NCBI RefSeq assembly: GCF_014649715.1
Contig: NZ_BMTO01000013.1
Coordinates: 95,563-127,668 of the forward strand
Origin: Streptomyces lateritius
GTDB taxonomy: Bacteria; Actinomycetota; Actinomycetes; Streptomycetales; Streptomycetaceae
Reading direction: 5' to 3'
Length of the DNA stretch: 32,106 nt
Of this stretch, positions 7,162 to 14,801 are shown one piece after another (position 1 is the stretch's first letter; each line of letters starts with the position of its first letter). Under the pieces are notes generated by a model that made no database searches, had not been told where the DNA came from, and was given only the letters and a program-made list of their open reading frames with translations. Made by a program: the position numbers and the translations under genes.

Positions 7162-7193
7162 CGAAGCCCCGGGGCACTCACCCCGGGGCTTCG
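7162..7193 (-). terminator. Attenuator hairpin in the thrS leader
   Basis: CGAAGCCCCGGGG (7162-7174) and its exact complement (7181-7193) form a 13-bp perfect stem with a six-base loop. It starts 14 bases after the stop codon of the Thr-rich leader peptide and lies 39 bases before the thrS ATG. It is positioned as the terminator of an attenuation switch. In the minus-strand RNA an upstream GUGUCCCGG can pair with CCGGGGUG of the stem, a possible anti-terminator. Confidence 0.7.
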
Positions 7194-7207
7194 GACTCAG
7201 ACAGCTG

Positions 7208-7261
7208 TCAGCGCGCCGGGACACTCTCCGGCGTCGTCGTGATCATGGCAGCGCGCTTCAT
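7208..7261 (-). CDS. Threonine leader peptide (attenuation)
   Basis: A 17-codon frame reading MKRAAMITTTPESVPAR, with three consecutive ACG threonine codons, ending 14 bases before the attenuator hairpin and 85 bases before thrS. When charged tRNA-Thr is scarce, a ribosome stalled on these codons would favour an alternative fold and allow transcription into thrS. The 5' part of the frame (AGCGCGC) can pair with GCGCGCU at its end. No Shine-Dalgarno is seen; the ATG is seven bases after a -10 element, so a leaderless start is likely. Initiation at the internal ATG (7246) would still include the Thr codons. Confidence 0.7.
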   Translation of the reverse strand: MKRAAMITTTPESVPAR

Positions 7262-7268
7262 GGGGGTG

Positions 7269-7277
7269 ACGCTAGCA
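7269..7277 (-). promoter_or_regulatory. Candidate extended -10 promoter of the thrS leader
   Basis: TGCTAGCGT is an extended -10 (TGn plus TAGCGT) placed seven bases before the leader ATG at 7261, the spacing expected when transcription starts on the A of the ATG. No good -35 is visible. The TAG inside it is also the stop codon of the S1-domain gene, so read-through from that gene is an alternative source of transcript. Confidence 0.4.
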
Positions 7278-8360
7278 GGGGGCAGGGGTGGGGCGCGCGG
7301 GGTTTTCGGGCGGTCGGCACAGGGCGATCCGGACGCGTCGGGTGACGCGGTTGACGCCCCTGACCTCGAAGGTCAGCTCGTCCCCGGCGCGCGGCGACCG
7401 GCCGTCGAGGTCGTCGTGGTGGACGTAGGCCTCGACGCCGTCGGCGACGAGAAGGAAGATGCCGGAGGGCACCGCCCTGGTGACGCGTCCGGTCCGGACG
7501 CCACCGAACCCGCCGCGGGCGAAGGCGGCCAGCGGGTCGGGTTCCAGCGCCTTGAGCGAGAGAGAGATCCGGCCCCGGCTCCGGTCGACGCCCAGGACCT
7601 CGAAGGCCAGTTCCTGCCCCTCGGCGATGATCTCGCCGGGCAGGTCGTAGAACTGCCAGGACACTTCGGGGATGTTCATCATCCCCTCCACCCCACCCAG
7701 CTCGACGAAGGTCACATGGAAGCTCGCGATGTGCGAGACGACACCGACGCGGACGTCGCCGCGCTCCAGGCCGTCCAGGAACGCCTCACGTTCCGCGCCC
7801 CTCAGGGTCAGGATCTCCCGCGCGTCCGCGAAGGCCGCCTCGCTCAGGAGCGGCCGCCACCGGGTGAAGAGGCGCAGCAGCGGGCCGCCCCACCGGGCGC
7901 GGACCTCCGGGTTCTCCACCGCCAGATCCAGCTCGTTGGCCGCCGTCAGCTCCGCGAAGTCCGCCCGTCGGCGGAGCGTCGGGGCGTGCACCGCACTCGT
8001 GAACCGGTCCCGGAACTGCCCGTCCTCCTCGCCAAGACCCGCGTACGAGAAGTCCCGGTCGCAGCTCGCGTAGAAATACACGAGCTCCTCGGCCTCCGCG
8101 CCGATCGCCGCGGTCAGCTCCTCGCGCCGCTCCAGCGGCAGCAGGCTCCGCGCGAATCCGTCCGTCCCGTAGAAGGCGTGGCACAGGCCCGCGAGCCGCA
8201 GTGTGTCCCGCGCGCCCCAGGCCGCCAGCCGGGCCTCGACCCGGTCGAGGTGGGCGAGCAGCGTGCCGCCCGGATGCTCCAGTGTGTCCGCGCCCCGCGC
8301 GACCAGCAGCGACCGCGCCGCCTCGAAAGCCGTGTCCCCCGCCGCTGTGTCTCTCCCCAT
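7272..8360 (-). CDS. DUF6817-like domain protein with two S1 RNA-binding domains
   Basis: A 362-residue protein. Residues about 10-180 resemble DUF6817, an HD-like helical domain with conserved histidines (H29 and H37 in LEHPGGTLLAHLDRV, H61 in LCHAFYGTDGF). Residues about 200-270 and 285-348 are S1 RNA-binding OB folds (GDVRVGVVSHIASFHVTFVE; GRVTRAVPSGIFLLV). Function is not known; RNA or ribosome binding is expected from the S1 folds. The start is uncertain: ATG 8360 begins the domain and lies eight bases after a TATTTT -10-like element, so it may be leaderless; an in-frame ATG at 8408 would add 16 residues. The next gene downstream on the same strand is thrS with its leader, 11 bases away. 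Confidence 0.8.
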   Translation of the reverse strand: MGRDTAAGDTAFEAARSLLVARGADTLEHPGGTLLAHLDRVEARLAAWGARDTLRLAGLCHAFYGTDGFARSLLPLERREELTAAIGAEAEELVYFYASCDRDFSYAGLGEEDGQFRDRFTSAVHAPTLRRRADFAELTAANELDLAVENPEVRARWGGPLLRLFTRWRPLLSEAAFADAREILTLRGAEREAFLDGLERGDVRVGVVSHIASFHVTFVELGGVEGMMNIPEVSWQFYDLPGEIIAEGQELAFEVLGVDRSRGRISLSLKALEPDPLAAFARGGFGGVRTGRVTRAVPSGIFLLVADGVEAYVHHDDLDGRSPRAGDELTFEVRGVNRVTRRVRIALCRPPENPARPTPAPC

Positions 8361-8506
8361 GGCGCACAAAAATACCCCGACGAGTAAATTGAAGTCGGGG
8401 CATTGCATCGCGTATATTCATGGATTCCGTGTCGTTGTGCACATCATTGCATGACGAAGACACGAGAGAAGTTCAATAAACGCACTGTATCGCGCCGGGA
8501 GTCGAA

Positions 8507-10741
8507 TTGTCAACCGAGGAATTTCGGAAAGAGCAGGAATTCATCACCGAGCTCTACGCACGACTCGACGACCTGAGGGACGAGGCCGAGGCGGCCGTCG
8601 ACCAGGCCCTGCGCACCCCGGGGGTCGGCAATCAGGGACGACTGGAACGGGATGTGATGGTGGCCGAGCAGTCCGGCCTGCTCGCCGCGTTCAACGCGGG
8701 GGAGAGCGGGCTCTGTTTCGGACGGCTGGTCTTCCGGGACGGGCACGACCACCACATCGGACGGATCGGCATCCGCAAGGACGACGCCGACCGCACGCCC
8801 CTCGTCGTCGACTGGCGCGCCGAGGTGGCCCGCCCCTTCTACCTCGCCACCGGGTACGAGCCGATGGGCCTCAGCCGCCGCCGGCACATCACCACCCACG
8901 GGCGCGAGGTCACCGCCCTTCACGACGAGGTCCTCGACCTCACCGACGAGACCCGGACCGGGTACGAGAACCGGGACGCCGACGAGGTGCTGCTCGCCGC
9001 CCTCGACGCCGCCCGCACCGGGCGGATGCACGACATCGTGCAGACCATCCAGGCCGAGCAGGACCGCATCATCCGCTCCCCGCACCAGGGCGTCCTCGTC
9101 GTCGAGGGCGGCCCCGGCACCGGCAAGACCGCCGTGGCGCTGCACCGGGCCGCGTACCTCCTGTACGCGCACCGCGAGCAGCTCGCCAAGCGAGCCGTCC
9201 TGATCGTCGGCCCCAACCCCGCCTTCCTCGGCTACATCGGCAATGTCCTGCCCTCCCTCGGCGAGACCGGCGTCCTGCTCGCCACCCCGGGCGAGCTGTT
9301 CCCCGGCGTCCACGCCACCGGAACCGACACCCCGCGCGCCGCCGCCGTCAAGGGCGACGCCGCCATGGCCGAGGCTCTCGCCAGAGCCGTACGGGACCGC
9401 CAGCAGGTCCCCGAGCGCGGCGAACCGCTGATCGTGGCGCACGACGACGGCGACCTCGTCATCGACTGGGACATGGCCCTCGAAGCCCGCCACAAGGCCC
9501 GCGAGACCCGCCTCCCGCACAACCTCGCGCGCCCCTACTTCGTCTTCAACCTCCTCGACGCGCTCGCCGAGCAGCTCGCCGACCGCATCGGCGCCGACCC
9601 CTACGGCGGCCCCAACTTCCTCGGTCCCGACGACATCGCCCTGCTCGCCAAGGGCGTCGCCGCCAACCCGGACGTCCACGCCGCCATCGACACCCTCTGG
9701 CCGCCGCTCACCCCCGAGGAGTTCCTCGCCGACTACCTCGCCGAGCCGACCCACCTCTCCGAGGAGGACGCCGCGGCCGTCCGCCGTGACGGAGGGGAGT
9801 GGACCCCGGCCGACGTGCCGCTCCTCGACGAGGCCGCCGAACTCCTCGGCGAGGACGACTCTGCGGCCCGTGCCGCCCAGGAGGCCGAGCGGCAGCGGCA
9901 GATCCAGTACGCGCAGGGCGTCCTCGACGTCTCCTACGCCTCGCGCACCTACGAGTTCGAGGACAAGGAGGAGCAGGACAAGGACGCCTCGGAGGTCCTC
10001 TCCGCGCACGACATCATCGACGCCGAGCGGTTCGCCGAGCGCCACGAGGAGGCCGACCACCGCAGCGCAGCCGAACGCGCCGCCGCCGACCGCACCTGGG
10101 CCTTCGGCCACATCATCGTCGACGAGGCGCAGGAGCTCTCGGCGATGGCCTGGCGGCTGCTGATGCGGCGCAGCCCCACCCGCTCCATGACCCTGGTCGG
10201 CGACCCCGCCCAGACCGGCGACGCGGCCGGCGTCGGCTCCTGGGAGAAGATCCTCGCGCCCTACGTCCAGGACCGCTGGGAGCTGGTACGCCTCGGGGTC
10301 AACTACCGCACCCCCGCCGAGATCATGGCGGTCGCCGCCGACGTCCGGCGCGAGGCCGACCCCGGCTTCGAACCTCCGCGCTCGGTCCGCTCCACAGGCG
10401 TCGACCCCTGGGAACGGACCGTCGACGACCCGGTGAAGGAGACCGCCGACGCGGTGGCCGCCGAGCTGGGCGCCGAGGGCCGGATCGCCGTGATCGCCCC
10501 GCAGGAGCTGCACCCGGCGCTGAGGGCCGCGCTGCCGGAGGCCTCGTACGGTCCGGCCCCGGACCTGACCCGCCCGGTGGTGCTGCTCGACCCCCGGCAG
10601 GCGAAGGGGCTCGAGTTCGACACGGTCCTCGTCGTCGACCCCGACGCCGTACGGTCCGGGGCCGTCCACGGGATCAACGACCTGTACGTGGCGCTGACCC
10701 GGGCCACCCAGCGGCTCGGCGTGATCCGCCCGGCCGCCTGA
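8507..10741 (+). CDS. helD: HelD-like RNA polymerase-associated superfamily 1 helicase
   Basis: A 744-residue UvrD/Rep-type ATPase. Proteins of this group release RNA polymerase from stalled or terminated complexes, and some actinobacterial members (HelR) protect it from rifamycins. The N-terminal coiled-coil region (about 1-75) is followed by the HelD-type segment RTPLVVDWRAEVARPFY. Walker A is GGPGTGKT (201-208). Walker B is IIVDEAQE with D539 and E540. Later helicase motifs are TLVGDPAQTGD, GVNYRTPAEIM and, near the C-terminus, LYVALTRATQRL. The TTG at 8507 is preceded by GGGAG with a five-base gap. It is convergent with glgB across a strong bidirectional hairpin. Whether it gives rifamycin resistance cannot be told here. 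Confidence 0.92.
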   Translation: MSTEEFRKEQEFITELYARLDDLRDEAEAAVDQALRTPGVGNQGRLERDVMVAEQSGLLAAFNAGESGLCFGRLVFRDGHDHHIGRIGIRKDDADRTPLVVDWRAEVARPFYLATGYEPMGLSRRRHITTHGREVTALHDEVLDLTDETRTGYENRDADEVLLAALDAARTGRMHDIVQTIQAEQDRIIRSPHQGVLVVEGGPGTGKTAVALHRAAYLLYAHREQLAKRAVLIVGPNPAFLGYIGNVLPSLGETGVLLATPGELFPGVHATGTDTPRAAAVKGDAAMAEALARAVRDRQQVPERGEPLIVAHDDGDLVIDWDMALEARHKARETRLPHNLARPYFVFNLLDALAEQLADRIGADPYGGPNFLGPDDIALLAKGVAANPDVHAAIDTLWPPLTPEEFLADYLAEPTHLSEEDAAAVRRDGGEWTPADVPLLDEAAELLGEDDSAARAAQEAERQRQIQYAQGVLDVSYASRTYEFEDKEEQDKDASEVLSAHDIIDAERFAERHEEADHRSAAERAAADRTWAFGHIIVDEAQELSAMAWRLLMRRSPTRSMTLVGDPAQTGDAAGVGSWEKILAPYVQDRWELVRLGVNYRTPAEIMAVAADVRREADPGFEPPRSVRSTGVDPWERTVDDPVKETADAVAAELGAEGRIAVIAPQELHPALRAALPEASYGPAPDLTRPVVLLDPRQAKGLEFDTVLVVDPDAVRSGAVHGINDLYVALTRATQRLGVIRPAA

Positions 10742-10760
10742 TCCCGCATCGTCACGCGGT

Positions 10761-10794
10761 CCCCGGGGGCCCGCCGCGCGGCGGGCCCCCGGGG
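10761..10794. terminator. Bidirectional terminator between helD and glgB
   Basis: A perfect 15-bp GC stem, CCCCGGGGGCCCGCC (10761-10775) with its complement (10780-10794) around the loop GCGC. It is centred in the 62-base gap between the convergent helD and glgB stop codons and should stop transcription from both sides. Confidence 0.85.
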
Positions 10795-10803
10795 CGGCAC
10801 GGC

Positions 10804-13092
10804 TCAGGCCGGCCGCAGCCAGACCGTGGCGAGCGGCGGCAGCGTCATCCGTACGCTCGCCGGCCGGCCGTGGGACGGCACCGACTCGGTCTTCACCGGG
10901 TCGGGGCACACCACGTCACTGCCGCCGTACCGCGCCGCGTCCGTGTTCAGTACCTCCGCCCAGGCCGCCACCGTGTCCGGGACCCCCAGCCGGAAGTCGT
11001 TCCGCACGACGGGGGAGAAGTTGCAGACCGCGAGGAGCGGGGAGCCCTCGGCGTCGAAGCGGAGGTAGGCGAAGACGTTGTCCTCGGCCGCGTCACCCAC
11101 CACCCACTGGAAGCCCTCCGGGGCGGTGTCCCGCTCCCACAGCGCCGGCGTCCGCCCGTAGACCGTGTTCAGATCGCGCACCAGGTCCTGTACGCCCCGG
11201 TGGTCAGCCGCCGCCCCGTAGGACGGGTCGAGCAGCCACCAGTCCGGTCCGTGCTCCGCCGACCATTCGGCACCCTGGGCGAACTCCTGCCCCATGAAGA
11301 GGAGTTGCTTGCCCGGGTGGGACCACATGAAGCCCAGGTAGGCGCGGTGGTTGGCGCGCTGCTGCCACCAGTCGCCGGGCATCTTGGAGACCAGGGTCTG
11401 CTTGCCGTGCACGACCTCGTCGTGGGAGATCGGCAGGATGTAGTTCTCGCTGTAGGCGTACACCATCGAGAAGGTCATCTCGTTGTGGTGGTACTTGCGG
11501 TGCACCGGCTCCTTGGACACATAGCCCAGCGAGTCGTGCATCCAGCCCATGTTCCACTTCATGCCGAAGCCCAGGCCGCCGAAGCCGCCGGGGCCGGTCT
11601 GGTCGGTCGCTCGCGTGACCCCGTCCCAGGCCGTCGACTCCTCGGCGAAGGTGATCACCCCGGGGCAGCGCCGGTACACCGTCGCGTTCATCTCCTGGAG
11701 GAAGGCGACCGCGTCCAGATTCTCCCGGCCACCGAACTCGTTCGGCAGCCACTCGCCGTTCTCGCGCGAGTAGTCGAGGTAGAGCATCGAGGCGACCGCG
11801 TCGACCCGCAGGCCGTCGAGGTGGAACTCCTCGCACCAGTACACCGCGTTGGCGACCAGGAAGTTCCGCACCTCCTTGCGTCCGTAGTCGAACTCCAGCG
11901 TCCCCCAGTCCGGGTGCGCCGAACGGCGCGGGTCCTCGTGTTCGTACAGCGGCCGGCCGTCGAACTCCGCGAGCGCCCAGTCGTCGCGCGGGAAGTGCGC
12001 CGGCACCCAGTCCATCAGGACGCCGATCCCGGCCCGGTGCAGGGAGTCGACCAGGTACTTGAAGTCGTCGGGCGTGCCCATCCGGGCGGTCGGCGCGTAG
12101 AAACCGGTGACCTGGTAGCCCCAGGAGCCGCTGAAGGGGTGCTCCGCGACGGCCATGAACTCCACGTGCGTGAAACCCAGATCGCTGGCGTAGGCGGGCA
12201 GCTGCTCGGCCAGCTGCCGGTAGGTGAGCCCCGGCCGCCAGGACGGCAGGTGCACCTCGTAGACCGAGAGCGGGGCCTCGTGGTGCGGCCGGGCGCCGCG
12301 GCTCGCCATCCACTGCGCGTCGCCCCACTCGTGGTACGAGTCGGTGACGACCGAGGCCGTGTTCGGCGGGCATTCGGTCCGGCGGGCCATCGGGTCGGCG
12401 CGCAGGGTGTGGGAACCGTCGGGGCGTGCGATGTCGAACTTGTAGAGCGCGCCCTCACCGATGCCGGGCACGAACAGCTCCCACACGCCGGTCGCGCCGA
12501 GCGAGCGCATCGGCAGGCCGGTGCCGTCCCAGTAGTTGAAGTCGCCGCTGACCCGGACGCCGCGGGCGTTCGGCGCCCAGACCGTGAAGCGGGTGCCGGC
12601 CACGCCCTGGTGGGTCATCGGCCGGGCGCCGAGGGCCTTCCACAGCTCCTCGTGCCGGCCCTCGCCGATGAGGTGGAGATCGAGGTCGCCGAGGGAGGGC
12701 AGGAAGCGGTACGGATCGTGGACGGCGATCTCATCGCCGTCGTAGCGGACCCTCAGCTCGTACTCGGGCACCTTGCGGAGCAGGGGGAGGAGGCAGGAGA
12801 AGAATCCGTCGCCGTCGTCGTGCAGCGTGGTGCGCCTGCCCTTGGCGAGGACGGTGACCTCACGGGCGTACGGGCGCAGCACCCGGATCGCGACCCCGCC
12901 GCGCACGGGGTGGGCGCCGAGCAGGCCGTGCGGGTCGTGGTGCTCGCCCGCCAGCAGCCGTGCCCGGTCGCCCGCGTCGAGCGGCGGCGCCTTCCGCACG
13001 CGCTCCGCGGTCTTCTCCGGCTTGGCCTCGGCCCGGGGCCCGGGCGTCTTCGTCGGGGGCACTGCCGTCTTGCGTGCGGATCGGGCGGTCAC
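10804..13092 (-). CDS. glgB: 1,4-alpha-glucan branching enzyme
   Basis: A 762-residue GH13 enzyme that introduces alpha-1,6 branches into the alpha-1,4-glucan made by GlgE. After a 35-residue Lys/Pro/Ala-rich, probably disordered N-terminus come two CBM48-like domains (about 38-150 and 155-250; TRFTVWAPNARGVRVSGDFN). The catalytic barrel carries D431 (GLRVDAVASM), E484 (FAEEST) and D558 (ISHDEVVHGK) as nucleophile, acid/base and stabiliser. The GTG at 13092 has GGAGG seven bases upstream; the longer in-frame ATG frame has no such site. It is last in the glgE-treS-mak-glgB group, 127 bases after mak, so an internal promoter is possible. Confidence 0.96.
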   Translation of the reverse strand: MTARSARKTAVPPTKTPGPRAEAKPEKTAERVRKAPPLDAGDRARLLAGEHHDPHGLLGAHPVRGGVAIRVLRPYAREVTVLAKGRRTTLHDDGDGFFSCLLPLLRKVPEYELRVRYDGDEIAVHDPYRFLPSLGDLDLHLIGEGRHEELWKALGARPMTHQGVAGTRFTVWAPNARGVRVSGDFNYWDGTGLPMRSLGATGVWELFVPGIGEGALYKFDIARPDGSHTLRADPMARRTECPPNTASVVTDSYHEWGDAQWMASRGARPHHEAPLSVYEVHLPSWRPGLTYRQLAEQLPAYASDLGFTHVEFMAVAEHPFSGSWGYQVTGFYAPTARMGTPDDFKYLVDSLHRAGIGVLMDWVPAHFPRDDWALAEFDGRPLYEHEDPRRSAHPDWGTLEFDYGRKEVRNFLVANAVYWCEEFHLDGLRVDAVASMLYLDYSRENGEWLPNEFGGRENLDAVAFLQEMNATVYRRCPGVITFAEESTAWDGVTRATDQTGPGGFGGLGFGMKWNMGWMHDSLGYVSKEPVHRKYHHNEMTFSMVYAYSENYILPISHDEVVHGKQTLVSKMPGDWWQQRANHRAYLGFMWSHPGKQLLFMGQEFAQGAEWSAEHGPDWWLLDPSYGAAADHRGVQDLVRDLNTVYGRTPALWERDTAPEGFQWVVGDAAEDNVFAYLRFDAEGSPLLAVCNFSPVVRNDFRLGVPDTVAAWAEVLNTDAARYGGSDVVCPDPVKTESVPSHGRPASVRMTLPPLATVWLRPA

Positions 13093-13219
13093 GGGGATGC
13101 CTCCTGCAAGGGGTTCGGAAGGATGGGCTGAGGAAAATGCGCCGGTTCCCACGCAACCGCAACGGCGTACGAGCCGCACAGGACACTCGGCCGAACGGGG
13201 CCCACGGGGTGCGGGGGCG

Positions 13220-14569
13220 TCACTCGGCGCCTGCCAGACGTTCGATCGCGGCCATCGGGACCGGGAGCCAGTCGGGGCGGTGACGGGCCTCGTAGACGAC
13301 CTCGTAGACCGCTTTGTCGGTCTCGTAGGCGCGCAGCAGGGCCGGGTCCGTGCGGGGGTCGGTGCCGGAGGCCTCGGCGTAGCCGGTGCAGTAGGCGTCC
13401 CGGCAGCGGGCCGCCCACTCCGGGTTCCAGGGCCGGTGGGTGCGGGCCGCGTAGTCGAAGGAGCGGAGCATCCCGGCGACGTCGCGGACCGCGGGCTGCG
13501 GGCGGCACCGTTCCGCGAGCGGCTTCGCGGGTTCGCCCTCGAAGTCGATCACCGACCAGCCGCCGTCCGCGGAGCGCAGCGTCTGCCCCAGGTGCAGATC
13601 GCCGTGGACCCGCTGGAGCCACCCCGTGCCGGAGGTGTCGCCCGCCGCGGCGAAGACGGCCCGCAGTCCGGGGACGTACGGCAGGAGCGAGGGAACGGCC
13701 TTCGCCGCCGCGTGCAGCCTCTGGTCCATCTCGGCCGCCAGGAGTTCGGTCTGGGCGCGGTGCAGCTTCTCGGTGGGCAGGGCCTCCGCGAGCGCGAGGT
13801 GCACCTCGGCCGTGGCCCTGCCCAGGGCGAGCGCCTCGCTCGTGAACTCCCTTCCCTGCGCGAGCGCGTCGAGCGCGAGCCGCCAGCCGTCCCGCGAGTC
13901 GCGCAGATAGGGCTGGAGCACGCCGAGCGTGCTCGCGCCCGTCTCGAACCAGGCCACCGGTTCCGGCACCCGGGCGCACCCGGCCCGGGCGAGGGCGAGC
14001 GGCAGCTCCAGATCGGGGTTGGCGCCGGGGCTGACCCGGCGGAAGATCTTCAGGATGTACGTATCGCCGTACACGAGCGAGGAGTTGGACTGTTCGGCGT
14101 CCAGGACCCGGGGGGCGAGCGAGGCGGGCAGGGTCGCCGATCCGTGGAAGCGGAGCGGCCCGATCCGGCCCGGTGTGCGCAGCCGTTCGTAGAGCAGTCC
14201 GGCGAGCCGCGGGTCGCGCAGCCCTTCGTAGACCGCCCGGCCTGCCAGGGGGCCCTGCCGGATCCGCCCGATGAGGGCGGGAGCGAGGCGGGGTGGGAGC
14301 TGGGTCCTTACCCCCAGCAGGAGTTGGTAGCAGTCCGCGGGCGTCTGGGCCGGGCGTGCCGGTTGTTCGACCCGTACCAGCAGATGCAGCAGACCGGGTC
14401 CCGTGCCGTCCAGCGGCAGCAGCTCGGTGGCCGCGTCCAGTGTGAATCCGGTGACTCGGCGGCCCTTGCCCGCGAACCAGCGCTGCCGGGGCAGCCATTC
14501 ATGGAGCAGGGGTGCGAGTGACGGAAGGAGGGCGGCCGGGGCCCGGGTGGTGGATGCGGTCTCCGGCAT
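13220..14569 (-). CDS. mak: Maltokinase
   Basis: A 449-residue ATP-dependent kinase (also called Pep2) that phosphorylates maltose to maltose 1-phosphate, the donor for GlgE. The N-terminal cap domain begins after residue 20 (WLPRQRWFAGKGR). The nucleotide lobe has SNSSLVYGDTYILKIFRR with K174. The catalytic loop is VHGDLHLGQ (H322, D324) and the metal site is VIDFEGEP (D342), as in aminoglycoside-phosphotransferase-like kinases. The start is ATG 14569 with AAAGGA upstream; an ATG five bases earlier is out of frame. It lies 226 bases after treS with a hairpin at the treS stop. In some actinobacteria treS and mak are fused; here they are separate. Confidence 0.95.
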   Translation of the reverse strand: MPETASTTRAPAALLPSLAPLLHEWLPRQRWFAGKGRRVTGFTLDAATELLPLDGTGPGLLHLLVRVEQPARPAQTPADCYQLLLGVRTQLPPRLAPALIGRIRQGPLAGRAVYEGLRDPRLAGLLYERLRTPGRIGPLRFHGSATLPASLAPRVLDAEQSNSSLVYGDTYILKIFRRVSPGANPDLELPLALARAGCARVPEPVAWFETGASTLGVLQPYLRDSRDGWRLALDALAQGREFTSEALALGRATAEVHLALAEALPTEKLHRAQTELLAAEMDQRLHAAAKAVPSLLPYVPGLRAVFAAAGDTSGTGWLQRVHGDLHLGQTLRSADGGWSVIDFEGEPAKPLAERCRPQPAVRDVAGMLRSFDYAARTHRPWNPEWAARCRDAYCTGYAEASGTDPRTDPALLRAYETDKAVYEVVYEARHRPDWLPVPMAAIERLAGAE

Positions 14570-14782
14570 GGCATCGCGTCCTTTCCCCGGGGGGCGCATG
14601 AGTGGTTTCAAATGCGCAGAGTGTCCCGGATGGCGGCTTCGGCTGTCCGGCTGTGCGGGACGTGTCGGGCGGGGAAGATCCGTATGGGCCCGACAAGAAG
14701 GCCCGTATGGACCTGAATCGCCTATGTGTGGGACACAGTGCCCAGGGTGGCGCGGGAGAAACCGCCCCACCCCGGAACGATT

Positions 14783-14801
14783 GACTGACGCTCCGTCAGT
14801 C
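14783..14801 (-). terminator. Hairpin overlapping the treS stop codon
   Basis: GACTGACG (14783-14790) and CGTCAGTC (14794-14801) make an 8-bp perfect stem with a three-base loop; the treS TGA lies in one arm. It may be a partial terminator or processing site that lowers mak-glgB expression relative to glgE-treS. The following 226 bases before mak show only minor dyads (for example GGGCC/GGCCC near 14697-14712) and no clear promoter. Confidence 0.4.

Noticed and set aside
7123..7271. T-box riboswitch for thrS
   Set aside because: No T-box sequence or specifier stem is seen; the Thr-codon leader and hairpin explain the region better.
8361..8408. Sixteen-residue N-terminal extension of the S1-domain protein
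   Set aside because: No ribosome binding site, and the domain begins at the ATG at 8360; kept as an alternative only.
8361..8506. Rifamycin-associated element upstream of helD
   Set aside because: No convincing palindrome of that kind is visible in the gap, so inducible resistance is not claimed.
8510..10909. Long minus-strand open frame opposite helD
   Set aside because: Composition is shadow-like (Val/Gly/Asp-rich without motifs), and it runs through the bidirectional terminator.
9799..13131. Very long open frame (1110 codons) on the plus strand across helD and glgB
   Set aside because: It overlaps two clear genes, reads as Arg/Pro/Gly-rich low complexity and crosses a terminator; it is a GC-bias shadow.
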